Source: an uncultured Ruminococcus sp. (GTDB lineage Bacteria; Bacillota; Clostridia; Oscillospirales; Ruminococcaceae). Taken from it: a stretch of DNA of 12,319 nt. Below are positions 1 through 5,727 of this stretch, one piece after another. The position numbers and the translations under genes are program-made. The number at the start of each line of letters is the position of its first letter. The first letter of the stretch is position 1. Below the pieces are notes generated by a model. The model worked only from the letters and a program-made list of their open reading frames with translations. It made no database searches and was not told the DNA's origin. The stretch covers positions 1 through 12,319 of the forward strand of contig CAADWP010000078.1 of assembly GCA_900752785.1 (NCBI GenBank). Reading direction: 5' to 3'.

Positions 1-1460
1 TAGGGAACTGCAAAGTTGAGATAGCTTTTATCGGCAACCAGAAAATCAGCGTAAATATATGAATTTACCATTCCATCCACGTTAAAACTGTTTGAAAAGG
101 TGTAGAAAATGCTGACCAGTATCATTCCAAGACTTACGGAGACTATAGTAATAATAGTTTTCTTTCTGTTCCTGAACAGGTTTGATAACCCCATATGAAC
201 TATACCTGTGCAGTCATGTCCGGATGATTTTTTCGGATGTGAAATCTCGTTAATACCGTTGTACCGCAAAGCTTCAACAGGCGTTGTCCTTGAAGCTTGC
301 TTTGCAGGATGATGACAGCTTATGAATACTGTGATACAGGATAGCAGGATAGCAACAATCATCGATATTACGCTGAATTCAACACTTATATTGTCTCCAA
401 CAGATGAAAATGCTGCAATTTTCGGAAAGAATATCTCCGCTACCCAATAGCCGAGGAAAAGACCGCAGGGTATTCCGATAGCACAATAAATGGCAGCCTG
501 AATATTTACCATGCGTCTTATCTGATGAGATGTAGTACCGATAGTTTTAAGCATACCATACAACTTGATGTTCTTGATAATGGATATATAAAAGATGTTA
601 TATATCAGAAAGAATCCGCTTGTCATTACTACGATTAGAATACAGATAACTGCGGTTATCATTCCTGCGTCTGCTTTGGAATTTCTGAAAACTGAATTAA
701 TTCTTGGCTGGCTACGTTCAGCATCAATGCCTGTTTCTGCTACGAGTTTATCAAGATTTTTTTCCAGATCAGAACCGTTTCCACAAAGATCTACATTCAT
801 CTGGTATGAGCCTATATAACTGCGGTTCAAAATATTTTCCTCTGTATCAACACTCTGAAGCAAATCAGATGCAAGAGCATCGGAGATAAACGCAACGGCA
901 AATGGAAACAGTGTTTTACTGTCGTCCCATATTCCGCATACGGTCAGATCCATTTCATAATGGCTGCTGCCAACATTAAATTTCAGAGGGAATTTTTGTC
1001 CTATTTCACATGAAATACCCAAATCGTCCAGCATCCATGATTTGACTGCAACTTCATTTTTATCCTTAGGAAGTCTGCCTGTCGTAGGTGTGCTATACAT
1101 CATATCAGCGTATACCTCATCGGTCGTTCTTATCTCCAATGGATTTTCGTTCCACGGAGCTTCACGCACGCCCGCAACGATCCTTGATATACCATATTTT
1201 TCGACAAGGCTGTTTGACGCTATGGCGTTTACTTCGTCATCAACAAGATACTGGAAAGAAACCTCCGCTTTCTGACCTATGCTGTTCATTTTTGTCGATT
1301 TGCCTGCATTTATAAAAATATTTCCAATGATGAGAACGATCATTATCAGCAAAGTTGTAAGAATGACAGCAATAATGGAGAAGATATTCCTTACCCATGT
1401 CCTCTTCATATGTCTGGCAGAAAGGGAAAGTATAACTCTGTTATTTGGCACCTTAATCAT
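1..1460 (-). CDS. FtsX/MacB-type ABC transporter permease (3' end outside window)
   Basis: Reading from ATG at 1460 down to base 1 gives 486 open codons with no stop, so the C-terminus is missing. One membrane helix lies at about residues 25-50, followed by a soluble, presumably extracellular domain of about 215 residues. Helices follow near 266-290, 320-345 and 363-383. The stretch with GTTSHQIRRM (308-317) is the conserved cytoplasmic FtsX/MacB loop, and VEALRYNG (395-402) ends the first FtsX unit. GLSNLFRNRKK (424-434) followed by a helix starts a second unit, so the full protein is probably a two-unit permease. A large domain between helices 1 and 2 is MacB/SalY-like; classical BceB has its large domain between helices 7 and 8. 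The start is one base after the ATPase stop and has GGGAG seven bases upstream. Expected role: export of, or resistance to, a peptide together with the adjacent ATPase. Substrate unknown. Confidence 0.88.
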   Translation of the reverse strand, partial: MIKVPNNRVILSLSARHMKRTWVRNIFSIIAVILTTLLIMIVLIIGNIFINAGKSTKMNSIGQKAEVSFQYLVDDEVNAIASNSLVEKYGISRIVAGVREAPWNENPLEIRTTDEVYADMMYSTPTTGRLPKDKNEVAVKSWMLDDLGISCEIGQKFPLKFNVGSSHYEMDLTVCGIWDDSKTLFPFAVAFISDALASDLLQSVDTEENILNRSYIGSYQMNVDLCGNGSDLEKNLDKLVAETGIDAERSQPRINSVFRNSKADAGMITAVICILIVVMTSGFFLIYNIFYISIIKNIKLYGMLKTIGTTSHQIRRMVNIQAAIYCAIGIPCGLFLGYWVAEIFFPKIAAFSSVGDNISVEFSVISMIVAILLSCITVFISCHHPAKQASRTTPVEALRYNGINEISHPKKSSGHDCTGIVHMGLSNLFRNRKKTIITIVSVSLGMILVSIFYTFSNSFNVDGMVNSYIYADFLVADKSYLNFAVP

Positions 1461-1461
1461 A

Positions 1462-2136
1462 TCATTGCTCCCTTGTTACAACTTTGCCGTCTTCTATACG
1501 GATAATTCGGTCGGTCATCTGTGCAATATCGTCATTGTGTGTGATAATGATTATAGTTTGATTAAACTTCTTGTTCATCTTCTTCATCAGAAGTATAACT
1601 TCTATGCCGGTTTTTATGTCAAGATTACCTGTTGGCTCATCTGCCAGTAAAATATCAGGCTTTGAGATAAGTGCACGGGCTATCGCAACACGCTGCTGCT
1701 GTCCACCGGAAAGATTATCGGGGTATCTGTCAATAAGATCTTTAAGTCCGAGAGATTCAATTATCTCATCAGTGAATTTCTTGTCCGGCTGTTCACCGTC
1801 AAGCTTTATGGGTAATACGATATTTTCATAGACGCTAAGTATGGGTATTAGATTGAAATGCTGAAATACAAATCCGATCTTTCTGCGGCGGAATACAGTA
1901 AGTTCGTCATCTGACATTTTAAAAATACTTTTTCCACCGATAAATACCTCTCCTGATCTCGGACGGTCAAGCCCTCCGAGCATATGCAGAAGAGTACTTT
2001 TTCCGCTTCCGCTCGTTCCTACGATAGATACAAATTCCTGATTTTGCACAGAAATGCTTATATCGTTCAATGCGTGTACAATGTTAGGCTTTTTTCCATA
2101 CTCTTTAAAAAGATGTTCTGCTTTCAATATCTCCAT
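1462..2136 (-). CDS. ABC transporter ATPase of the MacB/LolD/BceA type
   Basis: 224-residue nucleotide-binding subunit that powers the adjacent FtsX-type permease at the inner face of the membrane. Diagnostic motifs are all present: Walker [11 protein letters not shown]-loop FVFQHFN, signature [15 protein letters not shown], Walker [13 protein letters not shown] and the switch histidine in IIIITHND. The LSGGQQQR and DEPTGNLD forms are typical of the MacB/LolD/BceA group. I chose ATG at 2136 ([10 protein letters not shown]) because AAGGAG (2145-2150, minus strand) sits eight bases upstream and the family normally begins there. A longer frame opens at 2199, but its extra 21 residues look non-native and lack a ribosome site. 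It is followed after one base by the permease, so the two are translationally coupled. Its own promoter-like sequence lies at 2233-2262. Likely function is self-immunity or peptide resistance, inferred from the neighbours. Confidence 0.93.
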   Translation of the reverse strand: MEILKAEHLFKEYGKKPNIVHALNDISISVQNQEFVSIVGTSGSGKSTLLHMLGGLDRPRSGEVFIGGKSIFKMSDDELTVFRRRKIGFVFQHFNLIPILSVYENIVLPIKLDGEQPDKKFTDEIIESLGLKDLIDRYPDNLSGGQQQRVAIARALISKPDILLADEPTGNLDIKTGIEVILLMKKMNKKFNQTIIIITHNDDIAQMTDRIIRIEDGKVVTREQ

Positions 2137-2144
2137 GATAAATA

Positions 2145-2150
2145 CTCCTT
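2145..2150 (-). promoter_or_regulatory. Ribosome binding site deciding the ATPase start
   Basis: AAGGAG on the minus strand, eight bases before ATG at 2136. It supports this start over the longer frame opening at 2199. Confidence 0.75.
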
Positions 2151-2232
2151 GATAATCAATCATTATGATATGTGTGCTGTTATTCTGATGAGGCAGCACT
2201 TAATGAATATGTCGTGATGTTAAAGATATTAT

Positions 2233-2262
2233 ATTATACAATTGTTTCTTAATAGTTACCAA
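2233..2262 (-). promoter_or_regulatory. Predicted promoter of the ATPase-permease pair
   Basis: On the minus strand, a -35-like TTGGTA (2262-2257) is separated by 18 bases from a perfect -10 TATAAT (2238-2233). It lies between the kinase stop and the ATPase start, so the transporter pair can be transcribed separately from the two-component system. A second overlapping TATAAT-like sequence lies just downstream. Predicted from sequence only. Confidence 0.55.
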
Positions 2263-2266
2263 AAAA

Positions 2267-2280
2267 TAACAGAATCATCA
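2267..2280 (-). promoter_or_regulatory. Candidate response-regulator site upstream of the ATPase promoter
   Basis: Minus strand reads TGATG-N4-TGTTA and then a T-run. It is a degenerate form of the TGACA-N4-TGTTA element upstream of the precursor gene (4207-4220). TGTTA ends 28 bases before the -10 here, versus 26 bases there. The match to the BceR-like consensus (TNACA-N4-TGTAA, from memory) is good in only one half-site. It overlaps the stop codon of the kinase gene. Confidence 0.35.
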
Positions 2281-3192
2281 CTTTTGACTTGGAATAAATA
2301 CAGAGAAAACACTGCCTTTATCAATAACAGATGAAACGGAGACATATCCGCCCTCTCTTATAATTATTTCACGAGTAAGATAAAGTCCCACACCAAATCC
2401 GTTATAGTTCTTGACCGATTCTGAGCGGTAAAACCGCTTGAATATATCAGTATATTCGTTTTTAGCAATCCCCATTCCTGTATCTTCTATATCAAGCCGG
2501 ACGAACATTTCATATTCAACAGTACGAATAGTTATTTTCCCACTTCTCTGGGTGTACTTAACGGCGTTTTCCACGATATTGTAAACAGCTTCTGCTGTCC
2601 ATTTCATATCAAAATATGCATTGAGATCATCGGGTATATCAACAATTATCTCCATATCCTTTTTTACGATTATGTCTATCAGATCGGCTATGATATTGGA
2701 AATAAGGATTTTTACGCTTTGATACTTTATATTATTTATTTTGATAAGCCCCGTTTCAAGACGTGAGGATTTCATCATAACTTCAAATATGAATCGTAGT
2801 TTATTTGATTGACGGTTTATATTGTTAACTAATGTTTTTCTATCGCTGTCACTTATGTTGTTCTCCATTAGCATTTCACTGTTGATGTGTATCTGGCTTA
2901 TAGGCTGAACCATTTGATGAGCAACGTTTGTGATAACCATTTGCAAATTCTTTTTTTCTGCATTTAATGCTTCATACTTGCTGTTATTTGCTTTGATATA
3001 TCTTGTTATCTTCTCATGCAGCAAAGAAAGCATGCTTTCATTATAGAGCAGTGCAACATTTTTGCCGTCTACTACATCGCAGAAAGTTTTTGTAAGCTTT
3101 GAGCACATATCTGATACTTCTTTTTTTATATGTAATATATATATAAATTCGGCAATGATAATTGCAGCCATTACGAGGATAAGTATTTTCAT
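2278..3192 (-). CDS. Sensor histidine kinase with a single membrane helix and no sensor domain
   Basis: 304 residues. A hydrophobic helix at residues 4-20 anchors the protein. It is followed by a helical linker and the dimerisation/phosphoacceptor box NVAHQMVQPIS, with His92 as the predicted phosphorylated residue. This replaces the textbook SHELRTP but resembles the SHQLKTP form common in clostridial kinases. The ATPase domain has the N-box (Asn209 in NIVENAVKYT), G1 DTGMG (237-241), F-box FKRFYR (251-256) and G2 GFGVGL (265-270), so it should be active. There is no extracellular loop or PAS domain. In peptide-resistance modules such kinases take their signal from the partner ABC transporter, which is plausible here but inferred. 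ATG at 3192 overlaps the response-regulator stop (ATGA) and has GGAGG nine bases upstream. Expected partner: the regulator encoded just upstream. Confidence 0.93.
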   Translation of the reverse strand: MKILILVMAAIIIAEFIYILHIKKEVSDMCSKLTKTFCDVVDGKNVALLYNESMLSLLHEKITRYIKANNSKYEALNAEKKNLQMVITNVAHQMVQPISQIHINSEMLMENNISDSDRKTLVNNINRQSNKLRFIFEVMMKSSRLETGLIKINNIKYQSVKILISNIIADLIDIIVKKDMEIIVDIPDDLNAYFDMKWTAEAVYNIVENAVKYTQRSGKITIRTVEYEMFVRLDIEDTGMGIAKNEYTDIFKRFYRSESVKNYNGFGVGLYLTREIIIREGGYVSVSSVIDKGSVFSVFIPSQK

Positions 3193-3872
3193 GTTGATAT
3201 ACCTCCGGTCCAGATATAACCAAGACCATAGATATTTTTTATGTATACAGGCGATTTAGGAGAATTTTCAATTTTCTGCCTTAACCTATTTATAGTTACC
3301 GTAAGAGCATTTTCATCCACAAAATCAGCTTCGATGCTATAAAGAGAATCCATAAGCTGTTCACGGGTGAGTATCTGTCCTTTGTTCCGTATAAATTTTT
3401 TCAGAAGTTTTTGCTCGTTTTTACTTAAATTTATCGTATTACCGTTTTTAGAGAAAACCATATGCTCAAAATCAAGAACAAGGTCATTTATCACAAAAAA
3501 AGATTCTGATGTACTGTTGTATCTTCGCAGTACCGCCTTTATGCGTTCCTGAAGGATCATCATACTAAATGGCTTCACAACAAAGTCATCGCATCCCACT
3601 AAAAAACCGGAAACGATAACCGTTTCACTATCATTTGCCGTAAGGAATATTATGGGAACATCGGAAAGTGCTCTAATCTTTGAACAGAAGTCAATGCCGT
3701 TTCCGTCAGGTAGAGATATATCAAGAATGATCAGTTCTATACGATTGGTATTAAAGAGCTCTTCTGCTGTTTTCAGATCATAAGCCTGAAAAATATTGTT
3801 TTCTTTTCGTAGAAAGAGATAAATTCCTTGATTTAATGTTACGTCATCTTCTACTATTAATATGTTGTGCAT
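3189..3872 (-). CDS. OmpR/PhoB-family response regulator
   Basis: 227 residues. The receiver domain (about 1-118) has the acidic pair Glu8-Asp9-Asp10, the phosphoacceptor Asp51 in LIILDISLPDG, the switch Thr78 in FLTAND and Lys100 in VVKPF. The C-terminal winged helix (about 130-222) has LSKNEQKLL, LTREQL, NALTVTINRLRQKI (recognition helix region) and the closing YGLGYIW typical of OmpR/PhoB. It should be phosphorylated by the overlapping kinase and bind paired DNA half-sites. Candidate sites are near the precursor promoter (4207-4220) and the ATPase promoter (2267-2280). A weaker TTAAA-N4-TGTAA at 3907-3920 lies just upstream of this gene and could allow autoregulation. GAAAGG lies nine bases before the ATG. 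It is the first gene of the left operon. Confidence 0.95.
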   Translation of the reverse strand: MHNILIVEDDVTLNQGIYLFLRKENNIFQAYDLKTAEELFNTNRIELIILDISLPDGNGIDFCSKIRALSDVPIIFLTANDSETVIVSGFLVGCDDFVVKPFSMMILQERIKAVLRRYNSTSESFFVINDLVLDFEHMVFSKNGNTINLSKNEQKLLKKFIRNKGQILTREQLMDSLYSIEADFVDENALTVTINRLRQKIENSPKSPVYIKNIYGLGYIWTGGIST

Positions 3873-4176
3873 TGTATCAAACCTTTCTGTATACTGTTCA
3901 GTCTTATTAAAAGCATGTAAAATTACTATAATAATTATATCATATTTCAGAATAATATAAAAGTATATTATGATTTATTTTAGGATTGGTACATAAAAAA
4001 GTCTCGAATTTTTTTGTTTTATTTTGTTGAATAATCACATTTCTAATATATTGGCATGTATATCTTAATACTTTTCTCTATTGTCTGATTTACAATAGAT
4101 ATAAGTATAATACTATTTTTACACGGATTTTTAGCCTAATTTATGAAATATTCCATATTAGAAAAAATATCAAATG

Positions 4177-4216
4177 TGACAGAAATATTTGCGTTAAACT
4201 ATAAAATGACAAAAAT
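4177..4216 (+). repeat. Direct repeat TGACARAAAT, two copies 30 bp apart
   Basis: TGACAGAAAT at 4177-4186 and TGACAAAAAT at 4207-4216 start exactly 30 bases apart, close to three helical turns. They would therefore lie on the same DNA face. The second copy is part of the inverted TGACA-N4-TGTTA element. Two such copies just upstream of a -35 region suit cooperative binding of an OmpR-family activator. AT-rich context makes chance similarity possible. Confidence 0.4.
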
Positions 4217-4220
4217 GTTA
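4207..4220 (+). promoter_or_regulatory. Candidate BceR-like operator, TGACA-N4-TGTTA
   Basis: Imperfect inverted repeat TGACA (4207-4211), spacer AAAA, TGTTA (4216-4220). It agrees with the TNACA-N4-TGTAA pattern I recall for BceR-like regulators except for one base in the right half. It ends three bases before the -35 region of the predicted precursor promoter, the usual place for an activator site. The response regulator encoded divergently is the obvious candidate to bind. Confidence 0.5.
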
Positions 4221-4223
4221 TTT

Positions 4224-4252
4224 TTCTATTATTTTTTTGTAATTATTATAAT
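4224..4252 (+). promoter_or_regulatory. Predicted precursor promoter (good -10, poor -35)
   Basis: A perfect TATAAT at 4247-4252, with only TTCTAT at the -35 position (4224-4229) and a 17-base spacer. A consensus -10 with a weak -35 is typical of an activator-dependent promoter and fits the operator just upstream. Transcription would begin near 4259, giving a leader of about 80 bases. Confidence 0.45.
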
Positions 4253-4267
4253 TTATCATGTAAAATG

Positions 4268-4292
4268 AAATGAAGAGATTATCTCCCCATTT
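4268..4292 (+). repeat. 25-bp dyad in the precursor mRNA leader
   Basis: AAATG-AA-GAGAT-T-ATCTC-CC-CATTT is symmetric about base 4280: two 5-bp paired arms broken by a 2x2 mismatch. It starts about ten bases after the predicted transcription start. It could be a dimeric repressor operator or, as RNA, a 5' hairpin affecting mRNA stability. The one-base centre disfavours a tight RNA hairpin, so a protein-binding DNA dyad is somewhat more likely. Confidence 0.45.
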
Positions 4293-4327
4293 TAGTTAGT
4301 AATTGAAAATGACGTGCATAAGAATTT

Positions 4328-4334
4328 AGGAGGG
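4328..4334 (+). promoter_or_regulatory. Strong ribosome binding site of the precursor gene
   Basis: AGGAGGG, seven bases before ATG at 4342. This is close to the ideal anti-16S sequence and spacing, the strongest in the cluster together with that of the exporter. It implies high translation of the small precursor. Confidence 0.85.
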
Positions 4335-4341
4335 AAAAATT

Positions 4342-4560
4342 ATGTTAGAGAAGAAGATCATTAAAGATGAACTTACAGAAGACCAGAAGGCAATAAGAGT
4401 TATTGGTCAGGGTTGTAAGGACGACTGTAACGAAGAGAAAAGGGATTGGGTTGGAAGAATTCCCACACAGTTCACTATCTGCTACGTTGACTACTATAGG
4501 GTATACGGAAACGTACCCGGCTGCAAGTTCAAGTCTTCCTGGATCTGCCCTTGGACTTGA
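4342..4560 (+). CDS. Putative RiPP precursor peptide, Cys- and aromatic-rich, 72 residues
   Basis: A small gene at the head of a radical SAM maturation operon with a near-perfect ribosome site, so it is the expected substrate. Residues 1-24 are charged and helix-prone (MLEKKIIKDELTED, then a hydrophobic patch), ending VIGQG; this looks like a leader recognised by the RRE domain of the first radical SAM enzyme. The rest carries five cysteines (25, 29, 47, 61, 69) and nine aromatic residues (W36, F44, Y48, Y51, Y52, Y55, F63, W67, W71), ending WICPWT. The region around residues 44-56 is especially Tyr-rich and includes VYG (54-56). Thioether or carbon-carbon crosslinks by radical SAM/SPASM enzymes are the likely modifications; the type cannot be read from sequence. 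Leader cleavage near Gly24 would leave a core of about 48 residues, but the cut site is unknown. I do not recognise the family. It lacks GxxxG or Nif11-type leader features. Confidence 0.85.
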   Translation: MLEKKIIKDELTEDQKAIRVIGQGCKDDCNEEKRDWVGRIPTQFTICYVDYYRVYGNVPGCKFKSSWICPWT

Positions 4561-4646
4561 TCAATAAATAACATTTAAACAATAACATCATCGTATTTTT
4601 CAGAGCAACGTCGTACAATAGCAGCAAAAAACTTGCATATATCATC

Positions 4647-4664
4647 TGTATATTATAATATACA
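4647..4664 (+). repeat. Perfect 18-bp palindrome between precursor and maturation genes
   Basis: TGTATATTATAATATACA is exactly self-complementary and followed by TTTAATTTCTT. It lies in the 255-bp gap between the precursor stop and the protease start, the only large gap in the plus-strand operon. It may be a weak attenuator that lets precursor mRNA exceed maturase mRNA, or a protein-binding site. It also contains TATAAT (4654-4659) preceded at 15 bases by TTGCAT (4633-4638), so a second promoter is possible. Its all-A/T core makes it a weak terminator. No second precursor is seen in the gap. Confidence 0.5.
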
Positions 4665-4806
4665 TTTAATTTCTTAATAAAGCTTGCTATACAATTATAA
4701 AACAGATTTCGAACAACAGCTCATAATGCTTGTTCTGTGTTACATCATTGTGCAGAGTTGCTTAACGTTATATGCAACGTCATTTTTAATTACGCTTATT
4801 TCTATT

Positions 4807-4810
4807 GGAG
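4807..4810 (+). promoter_or_regulatory. Ribosome binding site deciding the protease start
   Basis: GGAG five bases before ATG at 4816. Upstream in-frame candidates (TTG 4684, ATG 4726) have no comparable site. Confidence 0.6.
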
Positions 4811-4815
4811 TAAAT

Positions 4816-5727
4816 ATGAAAGTACTTGTCTATGATTCGGGTATTTCCGAAGAACAAAAAAAATCAATAAAGGTTACTGATTTAGGATTCGGTGTAATTG
4901 ACGAAGCGAAGCATGGTTCTGTTGTATGCGATATAATAAGCCTTTTAGCACCGTCAGCTAGGATCGAAAGTGTAAAGATACTTGATTCTGATAATTCTAC
5001 GACACTTAACGTTCTAATCAATGCATTGAAGTACGGTCTGAACTCTGACTGCGACATAATATGTCTTGCACTTTCTGTTGAATGCGAGAATAATTGTTCT
5101 TCGCTGAGAGAGGTGATGAGAAAGCTTGATGAAAGCGGCAAGATTGTTGTTTGTTCAAATATGAACAGAACGGATCACAGTCTCCCCGCCGCATATGATT
5201 CGGTTATAGGCTGCAGAACACAGTTCAATGCACCTGACAGCAGAATATATGTAAAAGGCAGGGACATACAAAGTTCTATACCTGTATTAATTGTATGGAG
5301 AATAATAGATGGATCATTTGTACGCTTGACAGGAAACAGCTTATCATGTGCTGTTATGGCAGCGGAAACAGCATATCTTGCACAGGAAAGAAATTTAAGT
5401 TCCAGAACCGAAGTAGAAAACGCTCTTGCCGTAATGAAATGGAATGACTATCGTTTTTACAAGTATTCATCGGTTTGTGAAGAATCAGATAATTGCGAAA
5501 TGCTGAATGACACATTTGAAAAAATACAGACCATTGCAAGAAGATACAACATTAAGAACAATCAGCCATTATATATGATAAAAGACACGGAAAAATTTCT
5601 CAATGAGCTTCATAATGATTCAATTTTTTCAAAAGAAAAAATGATCCTCCAACATTATAATCTTGAAAGCTGTGAAGCGTTAGCAAAATTTATATGTAAA
5701 AAAAATAATAAAGGTGTACAAATATGA
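4816..5727 (+). CDS. Compact cytoplasmic subtilisin-like (S8) protease, candidate leader peptidase
   Basis: 303 residues from ATG 4816, where MKVLVYDSG opens directly on the catalytic Asp strand. A minimal S8 fold can be traced: Asp7 in VYDSGI, His33 in KHGSVV, a helix plus strand at 64-87 (ALKYGLNSDCDIICLALS), the oxyanion Asn near SNMN (115 or 117) followed by LPAAYDSVIGC, and Ser175 in TGNSLSCAVMAA, equivalent to GTSMAAP. The triad therefore looks complete, although the Ser motif and the surrounding Gly residues are divergent. There is no signal peptide or propeptide from this start, so it should act inside the cell. About 110 residues after the catalytic domain (190-303) match no domain I know. 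The exporter lacks a C39 peptidase, so this enzyme is the best candidate for removing the precursor leader. The stop overlaps the next start (ATGA). The frame stays open upstream to 4684, including a hydrophobic stretch, but without a ribosome site. Confidence 0.85.
   Translation: MKVLVYDSGISEEQKKSIKVTDLGFGVIDEAKHGSVVCDIISLLAPSARIESVKILDSDNSTTLNVLINALKYGLNSDCDIICLALSVECENNCSSLREVMRKLDESGKIVVCSNMNRTDHSLPAAYDSVIGCRTQFNAPDSRIYVKGRDIQSSIPVLIVWRIIDGSFVRLTGNSLSCAVMAAETAYLAQERNLSSRTEVENALAVMKWNDYRFYKYSSVCEESDNCEMLNDTFEKIQTIARRYNIKNNQPLYMIKDTEKFLNELHNDSIFSKEKMILQHYNLESCEALAKFICKKNNKGVQI

Larger units (their letters stand above)
3873..4341. other. 469-bp divergent intergenic region
   Basis: Very AT-rich gap between the divergently transcribed response regulator and RiPP precursor. 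No credible coding frame is seen. The right half holds the candidate operator repeats, promoter, leader dyad and ribosome site listed separately. TATAAT-like sequences on the minus strand near 3934-3939 could drive the regulator, but I could not find a good -35. A second plus-strand pair, TTGTCT (4081-4086) and TATAAT (4106-4111), has a long 19-base spacer and is doubtful. The stretch 3940-4160 otherwise shows nothing I can interpret. Confidence 0.6.

Noticed and set aside
1279..1650. 123-codon plus-strand open frame
   Set aside because: Overlaps the permease start and the ATPase end in antisense. Both of those have clear family motifs.
2137..2199. Longer ATPase start at 2199
   Set aside because: The 21 extra residues have no family similarity and no ribosome site, whereas AAGGAG sits eight bases before ATG 2136.
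3991..4020. A-run/T-run hairpin as terminator
   Set aside because: Arms are almost only A-T, with a bulge and a loop of about eight bases. Too weak, and no gene ends nearby.
4081..4111. Alternative precursor promoter TTGTCT-19-TATAAT
   Set aside because: The spacer is long and it would give a leader of more than 200 bases. The promoter at 4224-4252 is better placed.
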